NCBI RefSeq assembly: GCF_030719035.1
Contig: NZ_CP132203.1
Location: 2,976,001-3,040,000 of the forward strand
Source of the DNA: Hahella sp. HNIBRBA332
GTDB taxonomy: Bacteria > Pseudomonadota > Gammaproteobacteria > Pseudomonadales > Oleiphilaceae
Direction: 5' to 3'
Length of the DNA stretch: 64,000 nucleotides
Part shown: positions 45,222 to 54,109 of the stretch, piece by piece
Layout: each line of letters opens with the position of its first letter
Position numbering within the stretch: position 1 is the stretch's first letter
Made by a program: the position numbers and the translations under genes
Notes under the pieces: model-generated
What the model was told of the DNA's origin: nothing
What the model saw: the letters and a program-made list of their open reading frames with translations, nothing else
Database searches by the model: none

Positions 45222-46685
45222 TTAAGATGAGAGACCAAACTTGGCGACCGGCTCCGGTAATCTGCCGTTCTTCGCCATTGCTTCAATCCATGCAGGAATT
45301 TCCGGCGTTGCGGAATGATCCGGATAGTGCTTCTGCACATAGAGCAAATATTCTTTGGCTTTATCCGCTCGGTGCAGCCCGTTAGCCAGAGTGCGCGCCA
45401 TAATAATAATCGCGTCTGCGGCATGTGCGGATTCTGGAAACCGGGAGTTGAACCCTTGCAACAGCTTCAAGGTCAGCCTGAAATCGCCGGAGTGATAAAG
45501 ACCCTGCGCCACATTGTACAACAGCGTCTCATCGTTGATCGTATAGTCGGGGAAATGTCCGTAGAGCCCTCTTAGCACGAGCTTCAGTTCATGAATCCGC
45601 CCCGCATCCGCCAACATCTGCAAAACCGGCTTTGACGTTTTCGAAAGCTCGGACCAGGCATTGGTCTCCAGCAGCAGCTTGTACAAACGGTCCAGCACCA
45701 CCAGATCATGCGGTTTGCGTTTGTACAAATTGCGCAGCAGCCCCGCCGCCGCCTCATAACGCCCTTCCTTGAGGTTGATGTCGATTTCAGCCATCGCCAG
45801 CTTATCATTCCGCTGCGCCAGCGCTTCCGGGCTCTGCGGCGGCGCATCAAGGGATTCATCAGGCGTCAGGCCAAGGCGATGCTGATACTGAAACAACAGG
45901 TAACCCAGCATGTTGAAGATCACCAGCATGAAGTAACTGGAAATTAGTCCTGCTAAAGGAAAGCCCAGGGTCTGGGAAAAGTTACTCAGCACAAAGTCCT
46001 GCGCCGCGCCCAGCCCCAGAAACAGCAGCAGCAAATAACCATAAAGAACAAAATATGGCCAGCCAATGCTGGAAATGAAACCAATCAGTCGCATAGGGTG
46101 CACTGAGTCCAGCACATTGCCTTCAATTGCCAGCAACATAATGCTGGCAGGCAGAACCAGCGCGGAAAACGCGACGGCCAGGACCATCAGAAAAGAGCCG
46201 CCCCATATTCCGGAGACAACAATGAGCGCGCCAAAAGCAATAAAAATCAAGGTCTGCTGAATGACCAGCAATAACCCGCCGCCGCTGAACGCGGCCAACA
46301 GCTCAGGCGGCTTCAACACGCCTTTGGAGGTGGTCTCAATGACGCTATACATGTATTTGACCTGCGCACAAAACAAGGCGATAGCGATGATCAGTGATAT
46401 CAGGTCTTTACCCAGGGCCAGCGGCACCAGCGTGCAAATGGCCACCAGTATCATGGGGTCCCTGGCCATAGGATAGGCGAAGAAGTCGTTCAACCGCTGC
46501 CAGAATGGCGTGACCTCAGCCGCTGAGCCTTCTGCGGAATATCGCATCACTTGTTGACACAAGGGGCAGGTAGCGGCGCCTTTGCCCGGCTTTACCGGAA
46601 CGCAACTACCGCAGAGCTGAACATGGCACCCCAGGCACTGCCAGTTGGCTCCATGGGTGGGATGGTATCTGCAATAAACATCCAC
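45222..46685 (-). CDS. Zinc-ribbon membrane protein with TPR-like C-terminus, function unknown
   Basis: The 487-residue product starts at GTG 46685 with AAGGA about 10 bases before it. Residues 4-45 contain a B-box/zinc-ribbon-like set of Cys and His (YCRYHP, WQCLGCHVQLCGSC, CPLC). Several membrane helices follow (about 75-280, including VAICTLVPLALGKDLISLIIAIALF), resembling YIP1-like membrane domains. The last 190 residues are TPR-like (LKEGRYEAAAGLLRNLYKRKP). I cannot assign a function. Its 3' end abuts the rhomboid gene across one hairpin. Confidence 0.8.
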   Translation of the reverse strand: MDVYCRYHPTHGANWQCLGCHVQLCGSCVPVKPGKGAATCPLCQQVMRYSAEGSAAEVTPFWQRLNDFFAYPMARDPMILVAICTLVPLALGKDLISLIIAIALFCAQVKYMYSVIETTSKGVLKPPELLAAFSGGGLLLVIQQTLIFIAFGALIVVSGIWGGSFLMVLAVAFSALVLPASIMLLAIEGNVLDSVHPMRLIGFISSIGWPYFVLYGYLLLLFLGLGAAQDFVLSNFSQTLGFPLAGLISSYFMLVIFNMLGYLLFQYQHRLGLTPDESLDAPPQSPEALAQRNDKLAMAEIDINLKEGRYEAAAGLLRNLYKRKPHDLVVLDRLYKLLLETNAWSELSKTSKPVLQMLADAGRIHELKLVLRGLYGHFPDYTINDETLLYNVAQGLYHSGDFRLTLKLLQGFNSRFPESAHAADAIIIMARTLANGLHRADKAKEYLLYVQKHYPDHSATPEIPAWIEAMAKNGRLPEPVAKFGLSS

Positions 46686-46819
46686 GCGCGTATTTTTCCT
46701 TTTGCTAACTTACTACTTAACTCGTTTTCCAGGCTCCAGCTCAAGGAGCGCACGACCCACTTTGCGAGCGCACGGCTGTCGCACACATAAAACTGTCGAC
46801 CATTTTCTGGCGAAGGCGA

Positions 46820-47827
46820 TTATTTCCTGCGTTTGCGCACGCGCTTGTTCGCCAACAACCAGCTTTCTAACATCAATTGCGGATTCAGGTTGCGCTGTTC
46901 CACCAGAGAACGCTTTATTTCGATCAGCTCAGCATAGAGTGAAACCAGCTGCTGCGTATCCAGACGCGCGCTCACGCCCGCCAGGGCCGCTTCCATCTCG
47001 CTCCCCTCGCCCTCAGCTATCTGCGTGGCGGTCAGCAATTGCTTCAGCCAGATAGCCAGCCAATCCGCAAGCCGTTCTAGATCAAGCTTGCTCCAGGTTT
47101 CCGCCAGGGTGAACGCATCCACCCGCCCTTCCAGGTAGTTGAGCCAGTCGGCCAATACTTCCGCCCGTAACTCCAGTATATCCTGACTATGCCACGCCAG
47201 AGCGGTCAAAGGACGACCGCCGGCGCTTTCCGTCAAACTATAGGCGCGCTCTTTGGGCACATCCAGTTGGGCCAGCCAGTTCACGACAGACTCTCTATTC
47301 GGCGCGGCCAGTGTATATATCTGACAGCGACTGCGAATCGTCGGCAGCAACAGGCTGATTTGCTGCGAAACCAGCAGGATGACGGCGCTGGCTGGCGGCT
47401 CTTCCAGCGTTTTCAAAATGGCATTGGCGGAATAGGCGTTCATCGCCTCCGCCGGAGTCAGCACGCATATCCGGCGACGGGAGATTTGCGGTCTGGCGTA
47501 GATAAAATCTCCCAGCCTGCGCACTTGGTCAATTTTTATGGCTTTGGCGCCGTCCTCTGGCGCCACCCATTGCAAATCAGGGTGCGTCCCCGCGTCTATC
47601 AGCTTACAGGAACGACAGTCGCCACAAGGGCGTTCAAGGCGCTGAGCCTGTTCGCATAATAGAAATTTAGCGTATTCGGAAGTCAGACGGTTTTTACCAA
47701 CGCCGCTTTGCCCCGCTACTAAAATAGCGGAAGGCACTTTGTCGTTGTGCGCCAGTCCCACCCAATCGCGCCAGGTTTTGCTGAGCCAGGGAAGTTGATC
47801 CAGGGATATTTCCGTCAAATCGGACAT
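46820..47827 (-). CDS. holB: DNA polymerase III subunit delta prime
   Basis: HolB is part of the clamp loader. The 335-residue protein has an AAA+ fold with VAGQSGVGKNRLTSEYAKFLL at the Walker A place (about residues 38-58). The zinc-binding cysteines are in CGDCRSCKL (about 84-92), followed by HPDLQWV. The SRC motif is in RSRCQIY (about 165-171). It has the degenerate ATPase look of delta prime. In many relatives holB follows tmk and precedes a pilZ gene; neither is here, so it stands alone. Confidence 0.93.
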   Translation of the reverse strand: MSDLTEISLDQLPWLSKTWRDWVGLAHNDKVPSAILVAGQSGVGKNRLTSEYAKFLLCEQAQRLERPCGDCRSCKLIDAGTHPDLQWVAPEDGAKAIKIDQVRRLGDFIYARPQISRRRICVLTPAEAMNAYSANAILKTLEEPPASAVILLVSQQISLLLPTIRSRCQIYTLAAPNRESVVNWLAQLDVPKERAYSLTESAGGRPLTALAWHSQDILELRAEVLADWLNYLEGRVDAFTLAETWSKLDLERLADWLAIWLKQLLTATQIAEGEGSEMEAALAGVSARLDTQQLVSLYAELIEIKRSLVEQRNLNPQLMLESWLLANKRVRKRRK

Positions 47828-47977
47828 CAGTACTCTATTTTGGTGCTATTCAGTTTTATTTATCCGGCAGACAAACAGCATCTATTATCCGCCTGTTATC
47901 TGTTCTGCATCAGCAGGGCCAGCACATGTCAGTCCCCGCCTCTGGAGGAATACCGCCGCACAGGCCGTTCCGGCGAC

Positions 47978-49987
47978 TCAAGGATTCAAGGCCAGTTGCT
48001 TGATATCCCGTTTCAGGCGGCGCACTCTTTCTGGACTGCCGCCTGCGTCGTCCGCATACAGGTTTTGCTCAAACTCGCTAAAGATCTGCTGCAGCAATTT
48101 ACGCTGCCGCGGCCACTTTCTAGTCGCCAGGGCCAATGCCTGCCCAGGCGTCAGTCCCGCATCCAGCAACAGTCCCTTCTTATGCATTCGACTCAGCAGA
48201 GATCGATACAAACGCACCATGGGATCGCCTTTATTGCGCCGCCACTCCGCTTTGAGGGTCAGTAACGACAGAGCGAGGAAGACCATAACGGAGACGCCGG
48301 CGAGTATCATTAGCATCGTCTTCATGTCGCTATCGCCAAACCAGCGTTTGAAGAAACTGCTTTGCTTCTCCTGATCGTAATTGACGACCCATTTCTGCCA
48401 CATGTAGTTCATGTATTCCAGATTGTTGGTCACCCAGGCGAAAACGCCAATATGGTTGTATCTGGCCAGGGACAGCGGCGTATTTTGCAGGAATGTGCCT
48501 TCTTCCGCGACAGCGTCTCTAATGCCCGACTCAACCCTTTGCGGAGCCACCGCCGCGGTTGGGTCGACACGCACCCAACCGCGCTCAGGCAGCCATGCTT
48601 CCACCCAGGCATGGGCATCATACTGATGCACCACCAGAAAGCCACCCTGCTCGTTCCACTCTCCGCCTTGATACCCGGCCAGCACCCGCGACGGGATGTT
48701 CGCCGCGCGTAAAATAAACGCCATCGTGCTGGCGTAATGCTCGCAAAAGCCGCGACGCGTGTCGAAGAAAAACTCGTCAATTCTATTCGGCGAAGTCAAC
48801 AGCGGCGGCGATAAGGTATAGGCGTAGGGTTCCTGATTAAAGCGCGTCATTACCGTTTTTATAAAGGTTTCGGCGTCAGGGGTCGTCTCGCGTAATTGTC
48901 TGGCCCATTCAGTGGTACGGGGATTGGAGCCTTGCGGCAAGCTGCTAAAGCGGGCGAAGCTTTGGGCGCTTTCTCTATATTCCTCAGCTTGATTGATGAC
49001 GCGATACCACTCAGGGGACTTCACGTCTCTCATAAATCTCACCAGCTGGTCCGGCGTTGAGAAAGGCGCGCCCCGCGCCACCTTGGCGTCATCCAGCGCA
49101 AAGCCCCATTCACGATTATGGGGTTCCAGCAGCACCTCATAATCCCATTGCTCAGTTTGAGTTCTGGCGCCCGGTCTGACCGCGCCTTGGCGGTCGCGAT
49201 TGGTCTGACTGAATGACCGCTTCCAACTCGTACCGTCGTAGCGATCCAGGATCAAAGCGCGCCAGTATAGGTCCCGGTAGGCCGGTCGCGGTCCATTAAA
49301 CACAATCCGAAACGCGCGCTCGCCTGACTGGGCAAGATTCGCCACATCTCCCGGCGACATGGTTTCATCAAGCCCGGTAAACGCGGTGGAGCTCTTCAGC
49401 GGCATCGCCCACAAAGGACCAAAGCGGGGAAAGAACAGATACATCACGATCAACAACGGCGCTGCAACCGCCATGGAGCCATACACGCCTTTAAAAGTAG
49501 CGCCAATGGAACGGGATTTAAGCGACTGGTTCACCGCCATCAGAGCAACAAAGCTCAATCCCATGGCGATGAAAATGTAGAGACTGACGAACAGAGACTG
49601 GGTGAACAGGAAGCCGAGGCAGAGCAAAAACAACGTCATGAAACTGAACAGGAAGGCGTCGCGCCGCTGATTCAGCTCCAGCAACTTCAGCGCATAAGCC
49701 AACACAAAAAAGCCGACCGCCGTCTCCACCGTAAACTGCGCCTGCGTCGAGAACACATAGGCGACGGAGGTCACCACCATGACTCCGCCTTTCACCCAGG
49801 TCGAGGGTGCGGACCATTTTCCTTGATACACTCTGGTGCGCCAAAATACGGACACGCACGCGAATCCAAGCAGCCACACTGGCACATGATTCCAGTGCGC
49901 GCCTGCGGCGGCAGCCAGAGAAACCACCATCCATACCAGCGCCCGCGTATCCAGTGCGGGAGACTCCTCAAAACTTCGCTTAAACAT
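47978..49987 (-). CDS. tgpA: Transglutaminase-like membrane protein, TgpA type
   Basis: The 669-residue protein has an N-terminal DUF3488 block of about six helices (residues 15-190). A periplasmic transglutaminase core follows with the catalytic triad Cys in RGFCEHYAS (near 414), His in YDAHAWVEAW (near 457) and Asp in VRVDPTAAV (near 473). A final helix (about 555-575) leads to a cytoplasmic DUF4129-like tail. In Pseudomonas aeruginosa TgpA is essential and acts at the cell envelope. It overlaps the upstream DUF58 gene by 8 bases. Confidence 0.92.
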   Translation of the reverse strand: MFKRSFEESPALDTRALVWMVVSLAAAAGAHWNHVPVWLLGFACVSVFWRTRVYQGKWSAPSTWVKGGVMVVTSVAYVFSTQAQFTVETAVGFFVLAYALKLLELNQRRDAFLFSFMTLFLLCLGFLFTQSLFVSLYIFIAMGLSFVALMAVNQSLKSRSIGATFKGVYGSMAVAAPLLIVMYLFFPRFGPLWAMPLKSSTAFTGLDETMSPGDVANLAQSGERAFRIVFNGPRPAYRDLYWRALILDRYDGTSWKRSFSQTNRDRQGAVRPGARTQTEQWDYEVLLEPHNREWGFALDDAKVARGAPFSTPDQLVRFMRDVKSPEWYRVINQAEEYRESAQSFARFSSLPQGSNPRTTEWARQLRETTPDAETFIKTVMTRFNQEPYAYTLSPPLLTSPNRIDEFFFDTRRGFCEHYASTMAFILRAANIPSRVLAGYQGGEWNEQGGFLVVHQYDAHAWVEAWLPERGWVRVDPTAAVAPQRVESGIRDAVAEEGTFLQNTPLSLARYNHIGVFAWVTNNLEYMNYMWQKWVVNYDQEKQSSFFKRWFGDSDMKTMLMILAGVSVMVFLALSLLTLKAEWRRNKGDPMVRLYRSLLSRMHKKGLLLDAGLTPGQALALATRKWPRQRKLLQQIFSEFEQNLYADDAGGSPERVRRLKRDIKQLALNP

Positions 49988-50972
49988 GATCAGGATACTT
50001 CGCCAGCGCAGTCAGACATTTATTGCGATGCTCAAGACCTGAGCCAGGCCCGCACGCCCAACCGGGCATACGTAATCCGTAAGGCGTCCCTTTTTGCTCC
50101 AGCTCCAAAATCTGGGCGCACAGCGTAGACAGACGCAGCTCCGTCTCCATCCCCTGGTAGGCGTCAAAATCAATCCAGTCCGGGTCCAGTTCCGGCTGAC
50201 TGAATTCCTTACTGTATAACTCCCCCTGCTGCGCATACTTCTTCCAGGCGATACGGGTTAACGGCTCGCCGGGAACATAAGTGCGCAGGCCTGCGAAATC
50301 TTCTTGCCCCACGATGTGCGAATCGCCTTTGCCTTCGCCCTCAGCCAGGGAGGCGCTCCACTTAAACTGAGGTTGCGTCGCCGGCCTGGGATAGACCAGC
50401 GCCTTGGCGTTCAGGTCCTGCCAGGACCAGGCGCGAATCAGTCCCATCGGATAGGTAGACGTAATCAGCATACGCCCCGGCGTCAGCCAGCCTCGTTTGC
50501 GACAGCGATATTCAATCACCGCGCGTCGCTGTCCATGCTGATCCAAGTCCAGGGTGACATAGCTATCCGGCGTCCAGCCGAGTTGCACCGCGGCGGCGCC
50601 ATGTTCTGACGCCGTCACCAGAAACTCAAACCCCGCCAATTCGTCAGCGAAGCAGGAACCTGCGCGATGAAACCGGATAACCAGCCCCGACATATTACGG
50701 TAGGCGATGAGGATATTGACCACGAAAATAGATATAAGAAAGAAGCCCACAGCCAGGATCATGGAGTTTTGATAATTGATTCCTGTGAGGAGAATCAGCC
50801 CCGCCAGCATCACGAAGCCCACCCCCCACCGCGTAGGCAATACAAAAATCGCCCGATGCGACAGCGTGGCTTCCTCTACCGGCGGCAGCCGCTTTTCCAC
50901 CCACTTATCAATGCGGCGTCCGAGTTGACCGCCGATGCGCGCTCCTGATTTTTGCCGAATGCCGGTTGTCAT
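49980..50972 (-). CDS. DUF58 domain protein
   Basis: The 330-residue protein has two N-terminal helices (about residues 52-90) followed by a soluble region with the DUF58 core LRTYVPGEPLTRIAWKKYAQ (about 229-248). That core resembles a von Willebrand-like fold. Such genes usually form a moxR-DUF58-tgpA set, with MoxR acting as AAA+ chaperone. Here tgpA follows directly but no moxR precedes within the window. Confidence 0.88.
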   Translation of the reverse strand: MTTGIRQKSGARIGGQLGRRIDKWVEKRLPPVEEATLSHRAIFVLPTRWGVGFVMLAGLILLTGINYQNSMILAVGFFLISIFVVNILIAYRNMSGLVIRFHRAGSCFADELAGFEFLVTASEHGAAAVQLGWTPDSYVTLDLDQHGQRRAVIEYRCRKRGWLTPGRMLITSTYPMGLIRAWSWQDLNAKALVYPRPATQPQFKWSASLAEGEGKGDSHIVGQEDFAGLRTYVPGEPLTRIAWKKYAQQGELYSKEFSQPELDPDWIDFDAYQGMETELRLSTLCAQILELEQKGTPYGLRMPGWACGPGSGLEHRNKCLTALAKYPDHV

Positions 50973-51239
50973 AACACTACTACTTAACTTCTGTCCTTGT
51001 CTTTTGCAGGCCAGGGAAATACAGGCTTACAAAAATTAATCAAAATTCGCGCGATACAGTGGCTTTTGCGAATCAATCGGTTGAAAATGTAAGTATACGC
51101 AGTAAAACTGGATTCCACCTAAACGCTTGTGGCCGAACGCAATTATTTTTTCTCCACGCATGCTTTCGGCAGCGGGCCCATGAGAATCGGTTGTTGGAAA
51201 ATTTACGTTTAACACGAAATTGTAAAACACGGCGCTGCT
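50973..51239. other. Divergent region, no moxR
   Basis: These 267 bases separate the DUF58 gene from a plus-strand secreted protein. It is AT-rich, holds no gene I can support, and no operator I recognise. Confidence 0.45.
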
Positions 51240-51860
51240 ATGAACTACTCAAGGATTTTGCTCGGATTGGCCGCCACCGGCCTTGTTCTGACCGCCCGCG
51301 CGGAAGTCAAATCAATGACCAGCGGCGAGTTGACCGACACCTATATTAAAGATTCCACCATCATTGTTACCCCCGCACCCAAAAAGCCGGAGAAAAAGCG
51401 GGTCGTCACCTACACCATCGGACCCGGCGAGCCCGTAAAAACAGAAGCTGAAGAGCAGTCAGAACTGAACACCGCGTTGACGGTGGATCAGCAACAGTTT
51501 AAAGACTCTTCAGAAGCCGCCGCCCAAGTGATACGGGAACTTGCGTTTATTCCCTATACGCAACCGGAACTGGCGGCGCTGAGCGAACGTCCGCTGCCCC
51601 ATCCAGACCTAGTGATTCCAGAGGGAGCCTTCACATTCCAGCAGGTTTTGTCTCCGCTGAATCCGGACATGGCGCAACTGCCCTACGGCGACCAGTTGAA
51701 CCTACAATCCAACGGCCAGCAATTAACCATCACGATCGGAAACAATTTACCCGGCGTGGATAACATCATCATCCCTGAGCGCATCCAGGGCGGTATGATT
51801 GATTTAGTTCCCCGGGACAGTGGGGGATTTGATCTGACGCTGACGTTGCCTCAGCAGTAG
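51240..51860 (+). CDS. Secreted protein of unknown function with AEVK-type mature N-terminus
   Basis: The 206-residue protein has a signal peptide ending LVLTARA at about residue 21. The mature chain begins EVKSMTSGELTDTYIKDS, which resembles the mature N-termini of the two secreted proteins encoded 0.8 and 1.6 kb downstream on the other strand (ELKPINDQQLSEV and ELKAVDDAVLADV). The middle is low-complexity, with Pro, Lys and Glu (TPAPKKPEKKR). The C-terminal part is beta-rich with Gln/Asn/Gly (QLNLQSNGQQLTITIGNN). No known domain is recognised. It has its own terminator. Confidence 0.75.
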   Translation: MNYSRILLGLAATGLVLTARAEVKSMTSGELTDTYIKDSTIIVTPAPKKPEKKRVVTYTIGPGEPVKTEAEEQSELNTALTVDQQQFKDSSEAAAQVIRELAFIPYTQPELAALSERPLPHPDLVIPEGAFTFQQVLSPLNPDMAQLPYGDQLNLQSNGQQLTITIGNNLPGVDNIIIPERIQGGMIDLVPRDSGGFDLTLTLPQQ

Positions 51861-51867
51861 CCACGCA

Positions 51868-51893
51868 AAAAGCTCACTACCCAGTGAGCTTTT
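51868..51893 (+). terminator. Rho-independent terminator
   Basis: AAAAGCTCACT-ACCC-AGTGAGCTTTT forms an 11-bp perfect stem 8 bases after the stop of the secreted protein gene. Confidence 0.9.
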
Positions 51894-52015
51894 CTATTTA
51901 CGGTGTGCTAAGAAACGCCGTTAGGCGGACAACAGATACTATTCACTTCGGCGGTTTATCAGAGCAGGCTCGCCAAGCACAGGCTTCCATCCCGGCCTGA
52001 CGCAATCAGACATTT

Positions 52016-52579
52016 TCAGAACATCTTTATCGGCGTCAGTTTATACGCATCTGCGCCGACATTGATTATATCCGTGTTGATCGGGGCGTTGAGAATCACC
52101 AACCCCTGTTTGGTAAGAAAAACCTGATCATCGATGTTCACAGAGGTATCGCTCTGCTGAATATCCAGCGGCATAAATCCCGTGCCGAACCCCACATTGG
52201 GCTGAAAGCTGAATATCGCCGCGCCGCGATCTTCGACGCCATCTCCGTTGGTGTCAATCTCACCATAACGCAGTGGTAAAACGGCCGTAAACAGGTCAAC
52301 GAGCGTCCCCGTGCGCGGGGTTCCAAAGGTCATCCCCTGCAGGGAGACATTGTCATCGTGAACCGCCCCGTCGCTGGACGTCTGACCAGGATAGATAACT
52401 TCCCGCACCCCGTCGGGGTTGGTGTAGGCGATCGCCTCATAGGTGACTTGACCGTTTATTTCGATAACGGGAGCCGCTTGCCCCACAACTTCGCTAAGCT
52501 GCTGATCGTTAATCGGTTTTAATTCGGCCATTACCGCCGTGGAGAACATCGCTGCGCAAACAAACACAGTCTTTTTCAT
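52016..52579 (-). CDS. Secreted protein, DUF6160-like
   Basis: The frame is open to a GTG at 52591. I use ATG 52579, which has GGAGG 5 bases upstream and yields a 187-residue precursor. Signal peptide: MKKTVFVCAAMFSTAVMA. The mature chain opens ELKPINDQQLSEVVGQAAP, the motif (AELKxxxDxxLxxVxGQ) found in DUF6160/FilA-like surface-associated proteins of Acinetobacter and Pseudomonas relatives, as far as I recall. The rest is beta-rich, with a Ca-binding-like segment DTNGDGVEDRG (about residues 120-130). The function is not known to me. It is separately transcribed from the paralogue upstream. Confidence 0.75.
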   Translation of the reverse strand: MKKTVFVCAAMFSTAVMAELKPINDQQLSEVVGQAAPVIEINGQVTYEAIAYTNPDGVREVIYPGQTSSDGAVHDDNVSLQGMTFGTPRTGTLVDLFTAVLPLRYGEIDTNGDGVEDRGAAIFSFQPNVGFGTGFMPLDIQQSDTSVNIDDQVFLTKQGLVILNAPINTDIINVGADAYKLTPIKMF

Positions 52580-52753
52580 ACTCCCCTCCACACTCCTTAC
52601 ATCTCTAGAGCTTTTGTTACTGCAGGCGCTTAAGAGCCTTTCGCTCAGCGCGAGGCAGACGCGACGCCCACTGAAGCCATTGCGTATATCGTCTGTCTGA
52701 GAAAGGATGATTTTTACTGCAGAACAAATAGATGCTTAAGAGATATTTGCAAG

Positions 52754-52778
52754 AAAAGGCATCGGTACGATGCCTTTT
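52754..52778 (-). terminator. Rho-independent terminator
   Basis: AAAAGGCATCG-GTA-CGATGCCTTTT is a perfect 11-bp stem with a triloop, downstream of the 184-residue secreted protein gene on the minus strand. Confidence 0.92.
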
Positions 52779-52815
52779 CCATCATCAATCGGCTGACCGT
52801 CAGGTCCGCCCGGTA

Positions 52816-53370
52816 TTAATTACCGTGAACAACCAGCTCAAGGCCGTCCAGGTTCATACCGATGATTTCAACAGCGCCCATGCTGTTAACTTGACCCAGA
52901 CCAGTCTGGTTCAGGTAAACGCCCATGTCGCCTACGCGCATGTTGATGTCGGAGTTGGCGAAGGTGATGCCGATACCGCCCAGGTTGGTGGTGCCCAGAG
53001 TGGCTGCGTCAGCCAGGGCGTCGATAGTAACGTCAACGCTACCGTTGATAGAGATGTCTTTCGCGATGAAGCCGCCCAGCGCGCCAGTAGAAGCGCCCAG
53101 AGTAGAGTTAGAAGCGGAATCCCATGCTTCTACGTCAACTTCCCATTTGAACGCGTCGATGTGGATGCCTGCGTCAGTATCCCAGTCGCTGTCAGCGATT
53201 ACAGCGATGTCTGAGTATGTCAAGGAACCGAAGCCGGCTTCAATAACCAATCCGCTTTGACCGGAAACGTCCGCCAGAACAGCGTCGTCAACTGCTTTCA
53301 GTTCAGCTTGCGCAGCCAGAGGAGCCGCAGCAATAGCAGATACCAAAACTAATTTTTTCAGGCCTTTCAT
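52816..53370 (-). CDS. Secreted protein, DUF6160-like, probably abundant
   Basis: The 184-residue precursor has signal peptide MKGLKKLVLVSAIAAAPLAAQA and a mature chain starting ELKAVDDAVLADVSGQSG. The rest is Gly/Ala/Asp/Asn-rich and predicted beta-strand repeats (ISINGSVDVTIDALADAA, GGIGITFANSDINMRVGD), with no cysteine. AGGAG precedes the ATG by about 8 bases. A perfect terminator and a long upstream region suggest an autonomous, regulated unit. Function unknown; a surface or fibre component is a guess. Confidence 0.8.
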   Translation of the reverse strand: MKGLKKLVLVSAIAAAPLAAQAELKAVDDAVLADVSGQSGLVIEAGFGSLTYSDIAVIADSDWDTDAGIHIDAFKWEVDVEAWDSASNSTLGASTGALGGFIAKDISINGSVDVTIDALADAATLGTTNLGGIGITFANSDINMRVGDMGVYLNQTGLGQVNSMGAVEIIGMNLDGLELVVHGN

Positions 53371-54056
53371 TAAAATTCTCCTAATGTTTATTTTTTTAAT
53401 TTCAGGAAACTCTCGTGAGCTTCAGATTACCGCTCAGTAATCAAACAAATTGTTTGACAACCGACCGAATAATTCTGAGCGATTGTTAATTTAGTTTACG
53501 CTTCATTGGTTTTCCGTGATTACTCTCACAGTTTCCATATTATTAATACGCGCCTAGAATTCCATTTAAAAACAAACAATTAGCGTCTAAGTACAACCGC
53601 CTGAGCATTGTGAAACGTTTCGTTTTTGTTTGATTTGTGTTTCACAATCACGAGGCCAGTGTAGGGTTGTGTTACTGACGAATCCGTGAATGAAATCACA
53701 GAAATCATGCCGTTTGTTAAGAAGTGTTAACAGGTAGACACTATTTAGCCATCTGGCCTATATACGGTCCGACAAGGCCCGCCCAAACGCGCCTCTCAAC
53801 CAGTCATTCCTGCTGAAACCCCTCCCTCTTAGACTCAGCTAGCCGGAGAGTTGTGACCGACTTGGAGCCGCAGTCAGAGAACTAAAAGCGTGAGCAACTT
53901 CAAATATGCGCGCGCTGACACTACAATTCGGCAGTCTTTTGAGACCAGTCAGACCAATGGACGTAAGACAATAAGAAGTCCGGCCGCGAAACGCCGCCGT
54001 CCGAGCGCCTGAAAAATGGATGCCGGAGGGTTAAAATGTCGGATTAATGAGCCATT
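53371..54056. other. Long non-coding stretch upstream of the secreted protein gene
   Basis: Almost 690 bases separate the secreted protein gene (minus) from pabB (plus). There is no supported frame. It contains the inverted repeat and LacI-type palindrome listed separately, and otherwise only AT-rich runs near 53380-53600 that could hold the secreted protein promoter. Confidence 0.55.
53607..53648. promoter_or_regulatory. Inverted repeat with LacI-type palindrome
   Basis: ATTGTGAAAC (53607-53616) and GTTTCACAAT (53639-53648) are perfect inverted arms 22 bases apart. The left arm overlaps GAAACGTTTC (53612-53621), a perfect palindrome of the kind bound by LacI/GalR-family regulators such as RbsR and Cra. 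It is about 240 bases upstream of the secreted protein start. No LacI-family gene is in the window. Confidence 0.5.
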
Positions 54057-54089
54057 GGCGCTTATCGGGCGCCGGAAGGGGCGTTTTTT
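54057..54089 (+). promoter_or_regulatory. Possible attenuator in the pabB leader
   Basis: GGCGC (54057-54061) can pair with GCGCC (54069-54073). Alternatively CGCC (54070-54073) can pair with GGCG (54080-54083), just before TTTTTT. The two structures exclude each other, as in an attenuator, but the stems are short. pabB starts 20 bases later. Confidence 0.35.
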
Positions 54090-54109
54090 AACCAGGCCAA
54101 TATTTGTTG

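Noticed and set aside
52732..53214. 160-codon plus-strand frame over the secreted protein gene
   Set aside because: Antisense shadow of a gene with a signal peptide, ribosome binding site and terminator on the other strand; it also crosses that terminator.
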